Source: Amycolatopsis rubida (lineage in GTDB: Bacteria > Actinomycetota > Actinomycetes > Mycobacteriales > Pseudonocardiaceae). Taken from it: a stretch of 64,000 nucleotides of DNA. A model generated the notes under the pieces. That model made no database searches, was not told the DNA's origin, and was given only the letters and a program-made list of their open reading frames with translations. A program made the position numbers and the translations under genes. Shown piece after piece: positions 25,834-33,945 of the stretch. The stretch spans positions 1,302,001-1,366,000 of the forward strand of contig NZ_FOWC01000001.1 in assembly GCF_900115345.1 (NCBI RefSeq), given 5' to 3'. Position 1 is the first letter of the stretch. Each line of letters starts with the position of its first letter.

Positions 25834-26583
25834 ATGGCTTTGCCAGGCCGGACCGCGCTGGTGACCGGCGGCGGGAGCGGGATCGGTGCGGCCTGCGCGC
25901 GCCGGCTCGCTGCGGAGGGAGTGGACGTCGTCGTGCTCGACGTGCGTCCCGGCGCTGCCCAGGAGGTGGCGCTAAGGACAGGCGGTCGTGCTCTGGTCGT
26001 TGACCTGGCCGATCTTGCCGCGGTCGACGAGGCGTTGCGCGGCATCGAGGTCGACATCGTGGTCAACAACGCGGGAGTGCAGCACCTCGCGTTGCTGCAC
26101 GAATTTCCGCCCGCGGAGTTCACCCGCCTGCTCGACGTCATGCTGCAGGCTCCGTTCCGGATCGCCCGTGCGGTGCTGCCGGGCATGTATGCGCGCCGCT
26201 GGGGCCGGTTCGTGCACATCACCTCGATCCGGGGCGTCCTCGGCGATGTCCGCAAAGGTGCCTACGTCGCCGCCAAACACGGCGTCGAAGGACTGTCCAA
26301 GACGATCGCCCTGGAAGGCGCCGCGCACGGCGTGACGTCGAATTGCATCGCCCCGGCCTGGGTCGAAACACCGCTGACTCACGACCTCGCCGGCCGGCAA
26401 GCCGAGATCCGCGGCACGACCCCGCGGGAGGTCATCGAAGACGTGATGCTCGGCGGCGCGGCCATCAAGGAGTTGATCGAGGCCGACGAGATCGCGGCGC
26501 TGACTGTCCACTTGTGCTCAGCCGCCGCCCGCCACACGACCGGCACGTCCATCCCGGTCGATGGCGGGTGGCTGGCCGGATGA
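25834..26583 (+). CDS. Short-chain dehydrogenase/reductase
   Basis: A 249-residue SDR with the cofactor loop TGGGSGIGAACARRL (about 11-25), VVNNAGVQHL, the catalytic Tyr/Lys pair in YVAAKHGVEGLSK and the C-terminal TGTSIPVDGGWLAG. It resembles 3-hydroxybutyrate-dehydrogenase-like SDRs. In this setting it may dehydrogenate a hydroxylated ring intermediate. The ATG at 25834 follows GAAGGGGGA. It is the first gene of the plus arm and is followed after 23 bp by the molybdenum hydroxylase genes. Confidence 0.88.
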   Translation: MALPGRTALVTGGGSGIGAACARRLAAEGVDVVVLDVRPGAAQEVALRTGGRALVVDLADLAAVDEALRGIEVDIVVNNAGVQHLALLHEFPPAEFTRLLDVMLQAPFRIARAVLPGMYARRWGRFVHITSIRGVLGDVRKGAYVAAKHGVEGLSKTIALEGAAHGVTSNCIAPAWVETPLTHDLAGRQAEIRGTTPREVIEDVMLGGAAIKELIEADEIAALTVHLCSAAARHTTGTSIPVDGGWLAG

Positions 26584-26606
26584 GCACTGTCCGACGAGGA
26601 GAATCT

Positions 26607-28979
26607 GTGAAACCAGCCAAACGGCGCCACGGCATCGGCGCGAGGGCACCGCGCCGCGAGGATGCCCGCCACCTCGCCGGGCGCGGCACGTTCATCGCCG
26701 ACCTCCGGCTGGCCGGCTTGCGCGAGGTCGCGTTCGTGCGCAGCCAGGTGCCCCACGGGCGTCTTGCCCGAGTTGCCAAACCAGCGGACGCCGAGCCCGG
26801 AACGGTGTGGACCGCGGAGGATCTCGCGCCGTTCGCCCAAGCGCTCACCGCGACCTCGACTCTGCCGGGATTCCGCGCGGCTCCGCTGCCCAATCTGGCG
26901 TCGGACAAGGTGCGTTATGTCGGGGAAGCGATCGCGCTCGCCATCGGCGACACCCGAGCCGAAGCCGAAGACCTGGCCGGCGAGATCACCGCCGACATCG
27001 AAGCGCTGCCGCCGATACCGGACTTCACCACCGCGCTCGCCGGAGAGACACTCGTGCACGACGAGTGGCCGGACAACATCTTCGCCACCACCCAGGGCGA
27101 TTTCGGCGATCTCGACGAGGCCGTGCGTGCCGCGGCGGTCTCGATCACGCGGGAGTACACGATGAACCGGCAAGCGGTCGTGCCGCTGGAAACTCGCGGC
27201 GTCGCGGCGCACTACGACCGGTCGGCGGACCTGCTGACCGTGTGGTCGTCGACGCAGACGCCGCACATGATCCGCGACATGATCGCCTTGCAGCTGGGAA
27301 TCGAAGCCAGGCGCGTCCGCGTGGTCGCCCCGGACATGGGCGGCGGGTTCGGCGCCAAATGCTCGGTCTATCCGGAAGAAGTCGCACTGGCGGCCATCGC
27401 GATGCAGCTCGACTACCCCGTCCGCTGGGTCGAAGACCGGTGGGAAGCGATGGTGTCCTCCACCCAAGCCCGCGACCACCACTACCGCATCACCGCGCAC
27501 GCGGCGGCGGACGGCACGCTGCTGGGCGTCGAGGCCGACATCGTCGTCGACAGCGGTGCCTACTCGGTGCACCCCTGGACGGCGACGATGGACGCGACCA
27601 TGTCGTCAGCGATGATCCCCGGTCCGTATCGGCTGCGGAACTACCGATTCCGCACTCGAAGCGTTGCCAGCAACAAGACTCCCTCCGGCCCTTACCGCGG
27701 CGTCGCCCGCCCAGGAGCCTGCTTCGCCATCGAACGCACCCTCGACGACCTCGCGCACGCGCTGGACATCGAGCCGCACGAGATGCGGATGCACAACATG
27801 GTCACCCCGGCCGAGATGCCGTACCGGTCGGTGGCGAACAAGGTCTACGACAGCGGCGACTACGCGGAGGCCGTGCGCCGAGCGGCGGCGCTCCTCGGAC
27901 ACGGCGAATGGCGTGCTCGACAGCAGGCGACGCCACTCGATTCACGCCACCGCATCGGAATCGGCTACGGCTCTTTCACCGAACAGACAGCTCACGGGTG
28001 CATCGAATGGGCCTCGCGCGGTCTCGCGATCACCATCGGGACCGAGGGTGCGCGGCTGGCAATGGACGCTACTGGCAGCTTCACCCTCGCCGTGGGCATC
28101 AAGAGCCACGGCCAAAGCTCGGAAACCACTCTCGCGCAGGTGGTGAGCGAGGTCTTCGACGTCGACATCGAACGTGTCAGTGTCCTTCACGGCGACACCG
28201 CCGTCACCCCACGCGGCGACGGAACCTTCGCTTCACGGTCGATGGTGATGGCCGGTGGCGCGACTTTCGGCGCCGCGCGCGAGCTTGCGGCAAAGGTCCT
28301 GGACATCGCCGCAGTGCTCCTCGGCGAATCCGCAGGCTCTCTCACGTTGCGCGACGGCGCGGTCCACAGCCGGAAGGGCTCGATCGACTACGCCGCTCTG
28401 GCGAAAGAATTCCTCTTCACTCCCGACCACGTGCCAGGCGTGGCACCGGGTCTGGAATGCACCTGCTACTACCAGCCCGAGGTGCAGACCGGCGCGTTCA
28501 CCTACGCGACGCACGCCGTGGCAGTCGAGGTCGACCTCGACACCGGCGACGTGAAACTGCTGGACTACGCGATCGTCGAAGACTGTGGCACGATCGTGAA
28601 CCCGCAGGTCGTTGACGGTCAGTTGATCGGCGGTATCGCGCAGGGCATCGGCACCGCACTGCTGGAGGAACTGGTCTACGACGCCGACGGCCAGCCGAAG
28701 TCCACCAGCTTCCTCGACTACCTGCTGCCTGGGGCGAGTGAAGTGCCGGAGATCAAGATCGGCCATCTCGAAACGCCCTCGCCCTACACGGTCTTCGGGA
28801 TGAAAGGCGCCGGGGAAGGCGGTTCGATCGCCCCGCCCGCGGCGATCGCCAATGCGGTGACCGACGCGCTGCGCGAGTTCGGCGCGCTCGCCAACGAAAC
28901 GCCGATAAGTCCGGCGCGCGTGTGGTCGGCGCTGCGGCTCGCGAACGCGCAGGCGCGTGAAGTGGGGGCGGCCCGGTGA
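26607..28979 (+). CDS. Molybdenum hydroxylase large subunit (xanthine dehydrogenase family)
   Basis: A 790-residue molybdopterin-binding subunit. It has the entry domain RHLAGRGTFIADLRL, the cofactor contacts GGGFGAKCSVYPEE and AGGATFGAAREL, and the catalytic glutamate in GMKGAGEGGSIAPP. The loop that reads AYRCSFR in true CO dehydrogenase is PYRGVAR here, so it is not CoxL of form I. These enzymes hydroxylate a carbon next to a ring nitrogen, or an aldehyde, with water as oxygen source. The GTG at 26607 follows GAGGAG; an ATG at 26580 overlapping the SDR stop is an alternative. Confidence 0.9.
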   Translation: MKPAKRRHGIGARAPRREDARHLAGRGTFIADLRLAGLREVAFVRSQVPHGRLARVAKPADAEPGTVWTAEDLAPFAQALTATSTLPGFRAAPLPNLASDKVRYVGEAIALAIGDTRAEAEDLAGEITADIEALPPIPDFTTALAGETLVHDEWPDNIFATTQGDFGDLDEAVRAAAVSITREYTMNRQAVVPLETRGVAAHYDRSADLLTVWSSTQTPHMIRDMIALQLGIEARRVRVVAPDMGGGFGAKCSVYPEEVALAAIAMQLDYPVRWVEDRWEAMVSSTQARDHHYRITAHAAADGTLLGVEADIVVDSGAYSVHPWTATMDATMSSAMIPGPYRLRNYRFRTRSVASNKTPSGPYRGVARPGACFAIERTLDDLAHALDIEPHEMRMHNMVTPAEMPYRSVANKVYDSGDYAEAVRRAAALLGHGEWRARQQATPLDSRHRIGIGYGSFTEQTAHGCIEWASRGLAITIGTEGARLAMDATGSFTLAVGIKSHGQSSETTLAQVVSEVFDVDIERVSVLHGDTAVTPRGDGTFASRSMVMAGGATFGAARELAAKVLDIAAVLLGESAGSLTLRDGAVHSRKGSIDYAALAKEFLFTPDHVPGVAPGLECTCYYQPEVQTGAFTYATHAVAVEVDLDTGDVKLLDYAIVEDCGTIVNPQVVDGQLIGGIAQGIGTALLEELVYDADGQPKSTSFLDYLLPGASEVPEIKIGHLETPSPYTVFGMKGAGEGGSIAPPAAIANAVTDALREFGALANETPISPARVWSALRLANAQAREVGAAR

Positions 28980-29794
28980 AACCCGCGGACTTCACCTATC
29001 ACCGGCCGTCCACAGCGGAGCAAGCTGCGAGTCTGCTCGCCGAACTGTCCGACGCGAAGGTGCTCGCCGGCGGCCAGAGCCTGTTGCCCATCATGAACAT
29101 GCGGCTGGCCTCGCCCGAACACCTCGTCGACCTCACTGCCATCCGAGGACTGCGGACCTTCACCGAAGCCGACGACCAGATCCGCTACGGGGCGACCACG
29201 ACCCACATGATGCTCGAAGAACAACTCGTTCCCGACCGCACCAACGGTTTGCTCCCGCGTGCGGCGTCCGGCATCGGCTACCGGGCGATCCGCAACCGCG
29301 GCACGCTCGCGGGCAGCCTGGCCCATGCGGACTCCAGCGCCGAGTGGCCGACGATCATGGCCGCTGTCGACGCCGCCGTGCACACGCTGTCCGTCCGCGG
29401 CACCCGTCGCATCCCGGTACGCGACCTCCTGCGGGGCTTCTTCACCACGGCCTTGGACGAGGACGAATTCATTACCGGAGTCGAGGTCACCCGCTTCGCG
29501 CCGGAGACCCGATGGGGCTTGTACAAGATGGCGCGTAAACCCGGCGAGTTCGCCGAATCGCTCGCTGTGGCGCTCCTGCGCCCCGACGGCGCCGAACTCT
29601 GGCTGGGCGCCGCGCGCGACGTCCCGATCCGGCTGCCGAACACCGAAGCGGTCGCCGAATCACCCGAGCTGCCCGATCTCCTCGACGCCGTCGGTGCCGA
29701 CACCGGCAGCGAAGGACACCAACGCCAGCTGCACGCCGTATCGGTGCAGCGAGCATTGAACGCCGCGCACCACCAGGAGGTAACCCGTGTCTGA
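28976..29794 (+). CDS. Molybdenum hydroxylase FAD-binding medium subunit
   Basis: A 272-residue CoxM/CutM-type protein. The FAD-binding elements are LAGGQSLLPIMNMRL (about 34-48) and RNRGTLAGSLAHADSSAEWP (about 104-123), with the usual C-terminal domain. It relays electrons from the iron-sulfur subunit to the final acceptor. Its GTG overlaps the large-subunit stop (GTGA) and its end overlaps the small-subunit start by eight bases, a tightly coupled three-gene set. Confidence 0.92.
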   Translation: MKPADFTYHRPSTAEQAASLLAELSDAKVLAGGQSLLPIMNMRLASPEHLVDLTAIRGLRTFTEADDQIRYGATTTHMMLEEQLVPDRTNGLLPRAASGIGYRAIRNRGTLAGSLAHADSSAEWPTIMAAVDAAVHTLSVRGTRRIPVRDLLRGFFTTALDEDEFITGVEVTRFAPETRWGLYKMARKPGEFAESLAVALLRPDGAELWLGAARDVPIRLPNTEAVAESPELPDLLDAVGADTGSEGHQRQLHAVSVQRALNAAHHQEVTRV

Positions 29795-30281
29795 GGTGAC
29801 TATCGAGCTTACCGTCAACGGCCGCAGGAAATTCGCGACCGTGCCTGCCCGCACCACGCTCGCGGACTTGCTGCGCGACCGCTTCCACCTCACGGGCACG
29901 CACTTGGGCTGCGAGCAAGGAGTGTGCGGCGCGTGCACTGTCCTCGTCGACGAGCTGCCGATGCGTTCCTGCCTCGTCTTGGCGGCTTCTTGCCAGGGCA
30001 CCGAAGTCGTGACTGTCGAAGGGCTTGACGGGCCGGACGCCGACCGGGTTCGCGCCGCCTTCTCCCACGAGGGAGCGCTGCAGTGCGGATTCTGCACGCC
30101 CGGCATGCTGCTCGCCGCCCACGACCTGGTGCGTCGCCGCGAAGCGCTCACCCGCGACGAGGTGTGCGTCGCGCTGGCAGGCAACATCTGCCGCTGCACC
30201 GGCTACAACGGCATCGTCCGCGCCGTCCAGTCCGCGACAGCCGAGGGCATCGAGGCCGAAGGATCCGCGACCGTCCATTGA
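29787..30281 (+). CDS. Molybdenum hydroxylase 2Fe-2S small subunit
   Basis: A 164-residue protein with two iron-sulfur domains. The plant-type cluster uses Cys42, Cys47, Cys50 and Cys62 (GCEQGVCGACTV plus MRSC). The second cluster has LQCGFCTPGM and NICRCTGYNGIV. It passes electrons between the molybdenum and FAD centres. The GTG start lies inside the end of the medium-subunit gene. Confidence 0.93.
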   Translation: MSEVTIELTVNGRRKFATVPARTTLADLLRDRFHLTGTHLGCEQGVCGACTVLVDELPMRSCLVLAASCQGTEVVTVEGLDGPDADRVRAAFSHEGALQCGFCTPGMLLAAHDLVRRREALTRDEVCVALAGNICRCTGYNGIVRAVQSATAEGIEAEGSATVH

Positions 30282-30301
30282 GGACACCAGAAGGGAATGT
30301 C

Positions 30302-30988
30302 ATGGAATTCTCGAACGACTTCATCGTGCCCACCGACATCGCCACCGCGTGGACCGTGCTGACCGACGTGCCGCGCATCGCCCCGTGCCTGCCGGGCGCG
30401 ACTGTTGAGCCCGCCGACGGCGACTCCTACCGCGGCTCAGTGTCGATGAAGGTCGGCCCGATCAAGGTTTCTTACGGCGGTACCGCCGCATTTCGCGAGC
30501 TGGACGAGCCCGCCCGGCGCATGGTCCTCGACGCCCGGGGGAAGGAGAAAACCGGCAAAGGGTCAGCGGCCGCGGTCGTCACCGTCACCCTGCACGAGGC
30601 ATCCAGCGACAAGACCCGCGTGGACGTGCACACCGACCTGCAGATCACCGGAAAACTGGCGCAGTTCGGCCGCAGCGCGATGGCTGACGTCGGCGCACGC
30701 CTGATCGGCCAGTTCGCGACCAACCTGGAAGCCCTGCTGGCCCCGGCCCCGCAGGCGGCGTCCGCGACCGACCGCGAGCCAAGTCGCAACGGCCGTGTCC
30801 CAGCCACGTCCGAGACGCCAACGGCGGCGCGGCCAGGCTCGGACCTCAACGCACTCGCGCTCGTGGCTCCTCTGCTCAAACGCGCCGTACCGGCTGTGGG
30901 AGCGTTCACGCTGGGCGTGCTGCTTACGTGGCTGGTGGGACGGCGGGGAACTGCTCGTTCTGGAGAACGGCCCGTTGCGCTGCCCTGA
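30302..30988 (+). CDS. CoxG-like SRPBCC protein with C-terminal anchor
   Basis: A 228-residue protein. Residues 1-145 form an SRPBCC fold of the CoxG (carbon monoxide dehydrogenase subunit G) family, with NDFIVPTDIATAWTVLTD and RIAPCLPGATVE. After a linker, a hydrophobic stretch near the end (about 190-212, VGAFTLGVLLTWLVG) suggests a membrane anchor. CoxG recruits its hydroxylase to the membrane and may bind quinone, so this protein likely tethers the Mo enzyme to the respiratory chain. Its last 65 bp overlap the convergent GntR gene. Confidence 0.87.
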   Translation: MEFSNDFIVPTDIATAWTVLTDVPRIAPCLPGATVEPADGDSYRGSVSMKVGPIKVSYGGTAAFRELDEPARRMVLDARGKEKTGKGSAAAVVTVTLHEASSDKTRVDVHTDLQITGKLAQFGRSAMADVGARLIGQFATNLEALLAPAPQAASATDREPSRNGRVPATSETPTAARPGSDLNALALVAPLLKRAVPAVGAFTLGVLLTWLVGRRGTARSGERPVALP

Positions 30989-31634
30989 TGTGCACCTTCA
31001 TGATCATCTCCGCGCTTTCTGAGTCGTGCTGTCGGAGTGCCTCGATCAGCTCACGGTGGTGTTCGGCGCTGCGCTGCAGGTCACGGTCGCTGTAGCGCAG
31101 AAATGTGCGTCGCACCAACGGAAGTCCGAACACCCCGGTCAGCAGCGAGATCAAGCTGTCGCTGCGGGTCGCTTCGAGGATCAGTGCATGGAATTCGTTG
31201 TTCAACGCCGCCGCATCGGCAGCCCCACGTCGGCCCTGCGCGATCGCCTCGCAGTACGCCGTCAGGTTCGCCTCCAGCGCCGCAATGGCCGTGTCGTTGA
31301 TCTTCTGCGCCGCGACGGCGGCGACATAACCTTCGACGACCGCGCGGAGCCCGTAGATCTCGACGATCTGTTCCCGGCTCCACCCGACCACCTGTGCTCC
31401 GCGGTGACGTTCGAGCCGGACCAGTCCTTCCGAACCCAAGCGGCTGAGCGCCTCCCGTACCGGTGTGCGGCTCATGCCCAGAGATCCGGCGAGCGCGCTC
31501 TCCCGCAACCAAGTCCCGGGCGGCATCTCGTCGGACACGAGCTGTTCGAGGATCTGCTCGTACGCCCGCCGCGCCGCCGACGACGTCATCGCAGGCTGCC
31601 GGCCACCCTCGGGGGCGGCTTCTCGATCCGTCAT
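30924..31634 (-). CDS. GntR-family regulator, FCD type (first)
   Basis: A 236-residue repressor-like protein with an N-terminal winged helix (about 15-75: GTWLRESALAGSLGMSRTPVREALSRL) and a helical FCD ligand-binding domain whose metal-binding residues include the histidines of NNEFHAL and SAEHHREL. It probably senses a pathway acid. The ATG at 31634 (MTDREAA) is chosen; an earlier start at 31646 or a later one is possible. It converges on and overlaps the CoxG-like gene and diverges from the maleate isomerase. Confidence 0.85.
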   Translation of the reverse strand: MTDREAAPEGGRQPAMTSSAARRAYEQILEQLVSDEMPPGTWLRESALAGSLGMSRTPVREALSRLGSEGLVRLERHRGAQVVGWSREQIVEIYGLRAVVEGYVAAVAAQKINDTAIAALEANLTAYCEAIAQGRRGAADAAALNNEFHALILEATRSDSLISLLTGVFGLPLVRRTFLRYSDRDLQRSAEHHRELIEALRQHDSESAEMIMKVHIRAAQRAVLQNEQFPAVPPAT

Positions 31635-31684
31635 CGCGTCCACCACCGAAAAGCCCGTCCCTTATCCGCACTGAAGGAGAATCC

Positions 31685-32449
31685 GTGTCCCCGTATCGCC
31701 TCGGCCTCATCGTGCCGAGTTCCAACACGACCATGGAAACCGAAGTTCCCGCGCTCCTGCGCCGCCGCGCCGACCCGGACGAAGTGTTCACGATCCACTC
31801 CAGCAGGGCGGTGCTGCATACCGTCGACCCCGAATCGCTTCACCGAATGGTCGGCGAGGGAGAGCGGTGCGCGGCCGAACTCGCCGACGCGCGAGTAACC
31901 GCGATCGGCTACGCCTGCCTGATCGCGCTGATGGCCGAAGGGCCGCGTGCGCACGAACGCATCGAACCACGGCTGTCTGACGTGGCCGAGCAGGCGGGCT
32001 GCCCAGCGCCGGTGATCAGCAGCGCGGGCGCGCTCGTGCGCACCCTGCTGGACCTGAAGCTGCAGAAAGTGGCGATCGTGACCCCGTATCTGCCGTCGCT
32101 GACCGAGATGGTGATCCGCTACCTCGCGGCTTACGACATCGAAGTCGTGGACTCCGTCAGTCTCGGAGTGGCGGACAACCACCGCGTCGGCGCACTCGAT
32201 CCCGCCGGCTTGCCCGGACACGTCGAGCGGCTCGACCTGTCCCGCGCGGACGGCCTGGTTCTCTCCGCCTGCGTCCAGATGCCGTCGCTGCCCGCGGTCG
32301 ATCCGGTCGAACGGAAGATCGGACTGCCGGTCGTCACGGCCGCAACCTCGACCACCCGTGAACTGCTGCGCGCGACCGGCCTGGAGCCGGTCGTGACCAG
32401 GGCAGGCGCGGCGCTGGCTCAGCCCTCGGTCTCGTTGTTCTCCAGATAA
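31685..32449 (+). CDS. Maleate isomerase (Asp/Glu racemase superfamily)
   Basis: A 254-residue enzyme closely following NicE-type maleate cis-trans isomerases: IVPSSNTTMETEVPALL at the start, IGYACLIALMA with catalytic Cys78, and VLSACVQMPSLPAV with the second catalytic Cys196. It converts maleate to fumarate without a cofactor. The GTG at 31685 follows GAAGGAGA. Its partner activity, a maleamate amidase, is encoded at 24.9 kb on the other arm, linking both arms into one pathway. It overlaps the convergent second GntR gene by 31 bp. Confidence 0.9.
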   Translation: MSPYRLGLIVPSSNTTMETEVPALLRRRADPDEVFTIHSSRAVLHTVDPESLHRMVGEGERCAAELADARVTAIGYACLIALMAEGPRAHERIEPRLSDVAEQAGCPAPVISSAGALVRTLLDLKLQKVAIVTPYLPSLTEMVIRYLAAYDIEVVDSVSLGVADNHRVGALDPAGLPGHVERLDLSRADGLVLSACVQMPSLPAVDPVERKIGLPVVTAATSTTRELLRATGLEPVVTRAGAALAQPSVSLFSR

Positions 32450-33117
32450 CGCAACGAGCTGGTGAGGCTGGCCGTCAAATGCGCGGCCAGCACCTTGGTC
32501 GCGCCGTCGGCGTCGCCGGCGCGGATCCGCTTCACCAGCTCCGCGTGCTCGGCCGCCGCGGCTGCTTGGCGGTCGAGGTCGGGCAGGCTGCTCATCACGT
32601 ACCGTTCGCACGTGTTCCACAATATGCACAGGTGCGTGTGCAGCACGCCTTCGCCGCCAGCGCGGAAAAGCGCGAAGTGGAACTCCCGATGCGCTTCGAG
32701 CATCTCCCGCGACACAAACGGAACCTTCCGCTGGGAAAGCTCCTGCATCTTGCGAAGCCAGAACTCCATCGTCTCGACGACGGCGGCATTTTCCGGCGCG
32801 GCAGCACGCTGGGCGGCGAGAGGCTCGATCCGCTGCAGGATCTCGAACGCGTCCCGCAAGTCCCGGACGCTCAGCTCCCGCACCACCGTGCCGCGCCGCG
32901 GCAGATTCTCAACCAGCGACTCGGCTTCCAGCTGCCGCACGGCCTCCCGCAACGGAACCCGGCTGACCTCCAGCTCCGCGGCGAGTTCGTACACCGGAAC
33001 CTTCGCCCCGGGCTGGAGCACTCCGAGCACGATGCGGTTGCGCAGCTCTTGGGCGACGAACTCGGTGATCGTCCCCGGAGTCGTCGGAGCTCCGGACCGG
33101 GATTCGATGCCAGGCAC
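32419..33117 (-). CDS. GntR-family regulator, FCD type (second)
   Basis: A 232-residue regulator with a winged helix (VYELAAELEVSRVPLREAVRQL, about 40-62) and an FCD domain with AHREFHFALF carrying a metal-ligand histidine. It shares only the family architecture with the regulator at 30.9 kb, so the two probably respond to different signals. The GTG at 33117 follows AAGGAG nine bases upstream. A GCATAC-containing palindrome lies 35 bp ahead of it, consistent with autoregulation. Confidence 0.86.
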   Translation of the reverse strand: MPGIESRSGAPTTPGTITEFVAQELRNRIVLGVLQPGAKVPVYELAAELEVSRVPLREAVRQLEAESLVENLPRRGTVVRELSVRDLRDAFEILQRIEPLAAQRAAAPENAAVVETMEFWLRKMQELSQRKVPFVSREMLEAHREFHFALFRAGGEGVLHTHLCILWNTCERYVMSSLPDLDRQAAAAAEHAELVKRIRAGDADGATKVLAAHLTASLTSSLRYLENNETEG

Positions 33118-33151
33118 CCCGCAAGCTCCTTACTCTCCACTGTCCGACGCG

Positions 33152-33165
33152 AACAGCATACAGTT
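33152..33165. promoter_or_regulatory. Possible autoregulatory operator of the second GntR gene
   Basis: AACAGCATACAGTT is an imperfect palindrome that shares the GCATAC core with the operators at 25548 and 25802. It lies directly upstream of the GntR start in an A+T-rich promoter-like stretch. Confidence 0.5.
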
Positions 33166-33945
33166 TTCTTTTTACCCCGACCGTCATGGCCCGGTGGCCA
33201 GTTACGGCTCGACGGTGGGGGACCGAAGCCCGTCGAAGCTGGCTGGCCGACTGAGTGCGGCGAGTGATAAGTACTGGCCAACGGCCACTTTCGTGCGCGT
33301 GCGGGCCAAGGTTCCCGGATGCGTCCTGCTGCTTGCCGGTCGGAGTTCCGCATGACTACCTCGGCGGCGATCGGGTTGATTTGTGATGTCATGGCGGCAG
33401 TGGTTCGGGAGCCCGCTGACGATGTCGAGGAGGATGCCCCTCGGCCGTCGATCGACGCAGCATCGCGTCCGCCTCTGCCGACGTTGCCCAGGGTAGGTGG
33501 TCCGGCTGACGTCATAGTGCTCGCGGAAGCTGCCCTGCGCCGCTCGCGAGCCGGGTCGGCGGCAGAGGCCGTGGCAAGAGCCTCGATGTAATCCGGCGCG
33601 GCCGCAAAGAAAGATCGGAGCCCAGGGTATCTTGATTCGGTCAGCGATACCGCCTGGAGTTGATGCTCGCCATCGCCGAGACTGTCTCACCGATCCGGCG
33701 AGAACCCTCGACGTCACGATCAGCAATCTGCAAAGCCCGATGCGTGCTCCGATCAACACTGGCCTGATTCAGCCCGCTTCCGCGAGGAGACTCCTGTCGG
33801 AGGTTCTACATCCGCAACCCCAGTGCCGCCTGGGCCTGTGCTGGTGAGCTGAGCAGGGTATGCGCGACTCTGTGTCCGAAACCGGACCTGGCAGGACCGA
33901 GTCGGCACGGGGCGTCACGTCAACTGACGGCGACAACTCGTAACA
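33166..33945. other. Gap without an intact gene
   Basis: About 780 bp. Open frames on both strands are short and lack ribosome sites or recognisable domains. A minus-strand stretch near 33660-33750 (RALQIADRDVEGSRRIGET) and another near 33520-33620 (SFFAAAPDYIEALATA) look like eroded coding sequence but I cannot assign them. Together with the broken TcmP gene next to it, this is probably degraded foreign DNA. Confidence 0.5.

Noticed and set aside
26607..30281. Carbon monoxide dehydrogenase (coxLMS)
   Set aside because: The large subunit lacks the AYRCSFR loop of CO-oxidising enzymes and has PYRGVAR, typical of other Mo hydroxylases.
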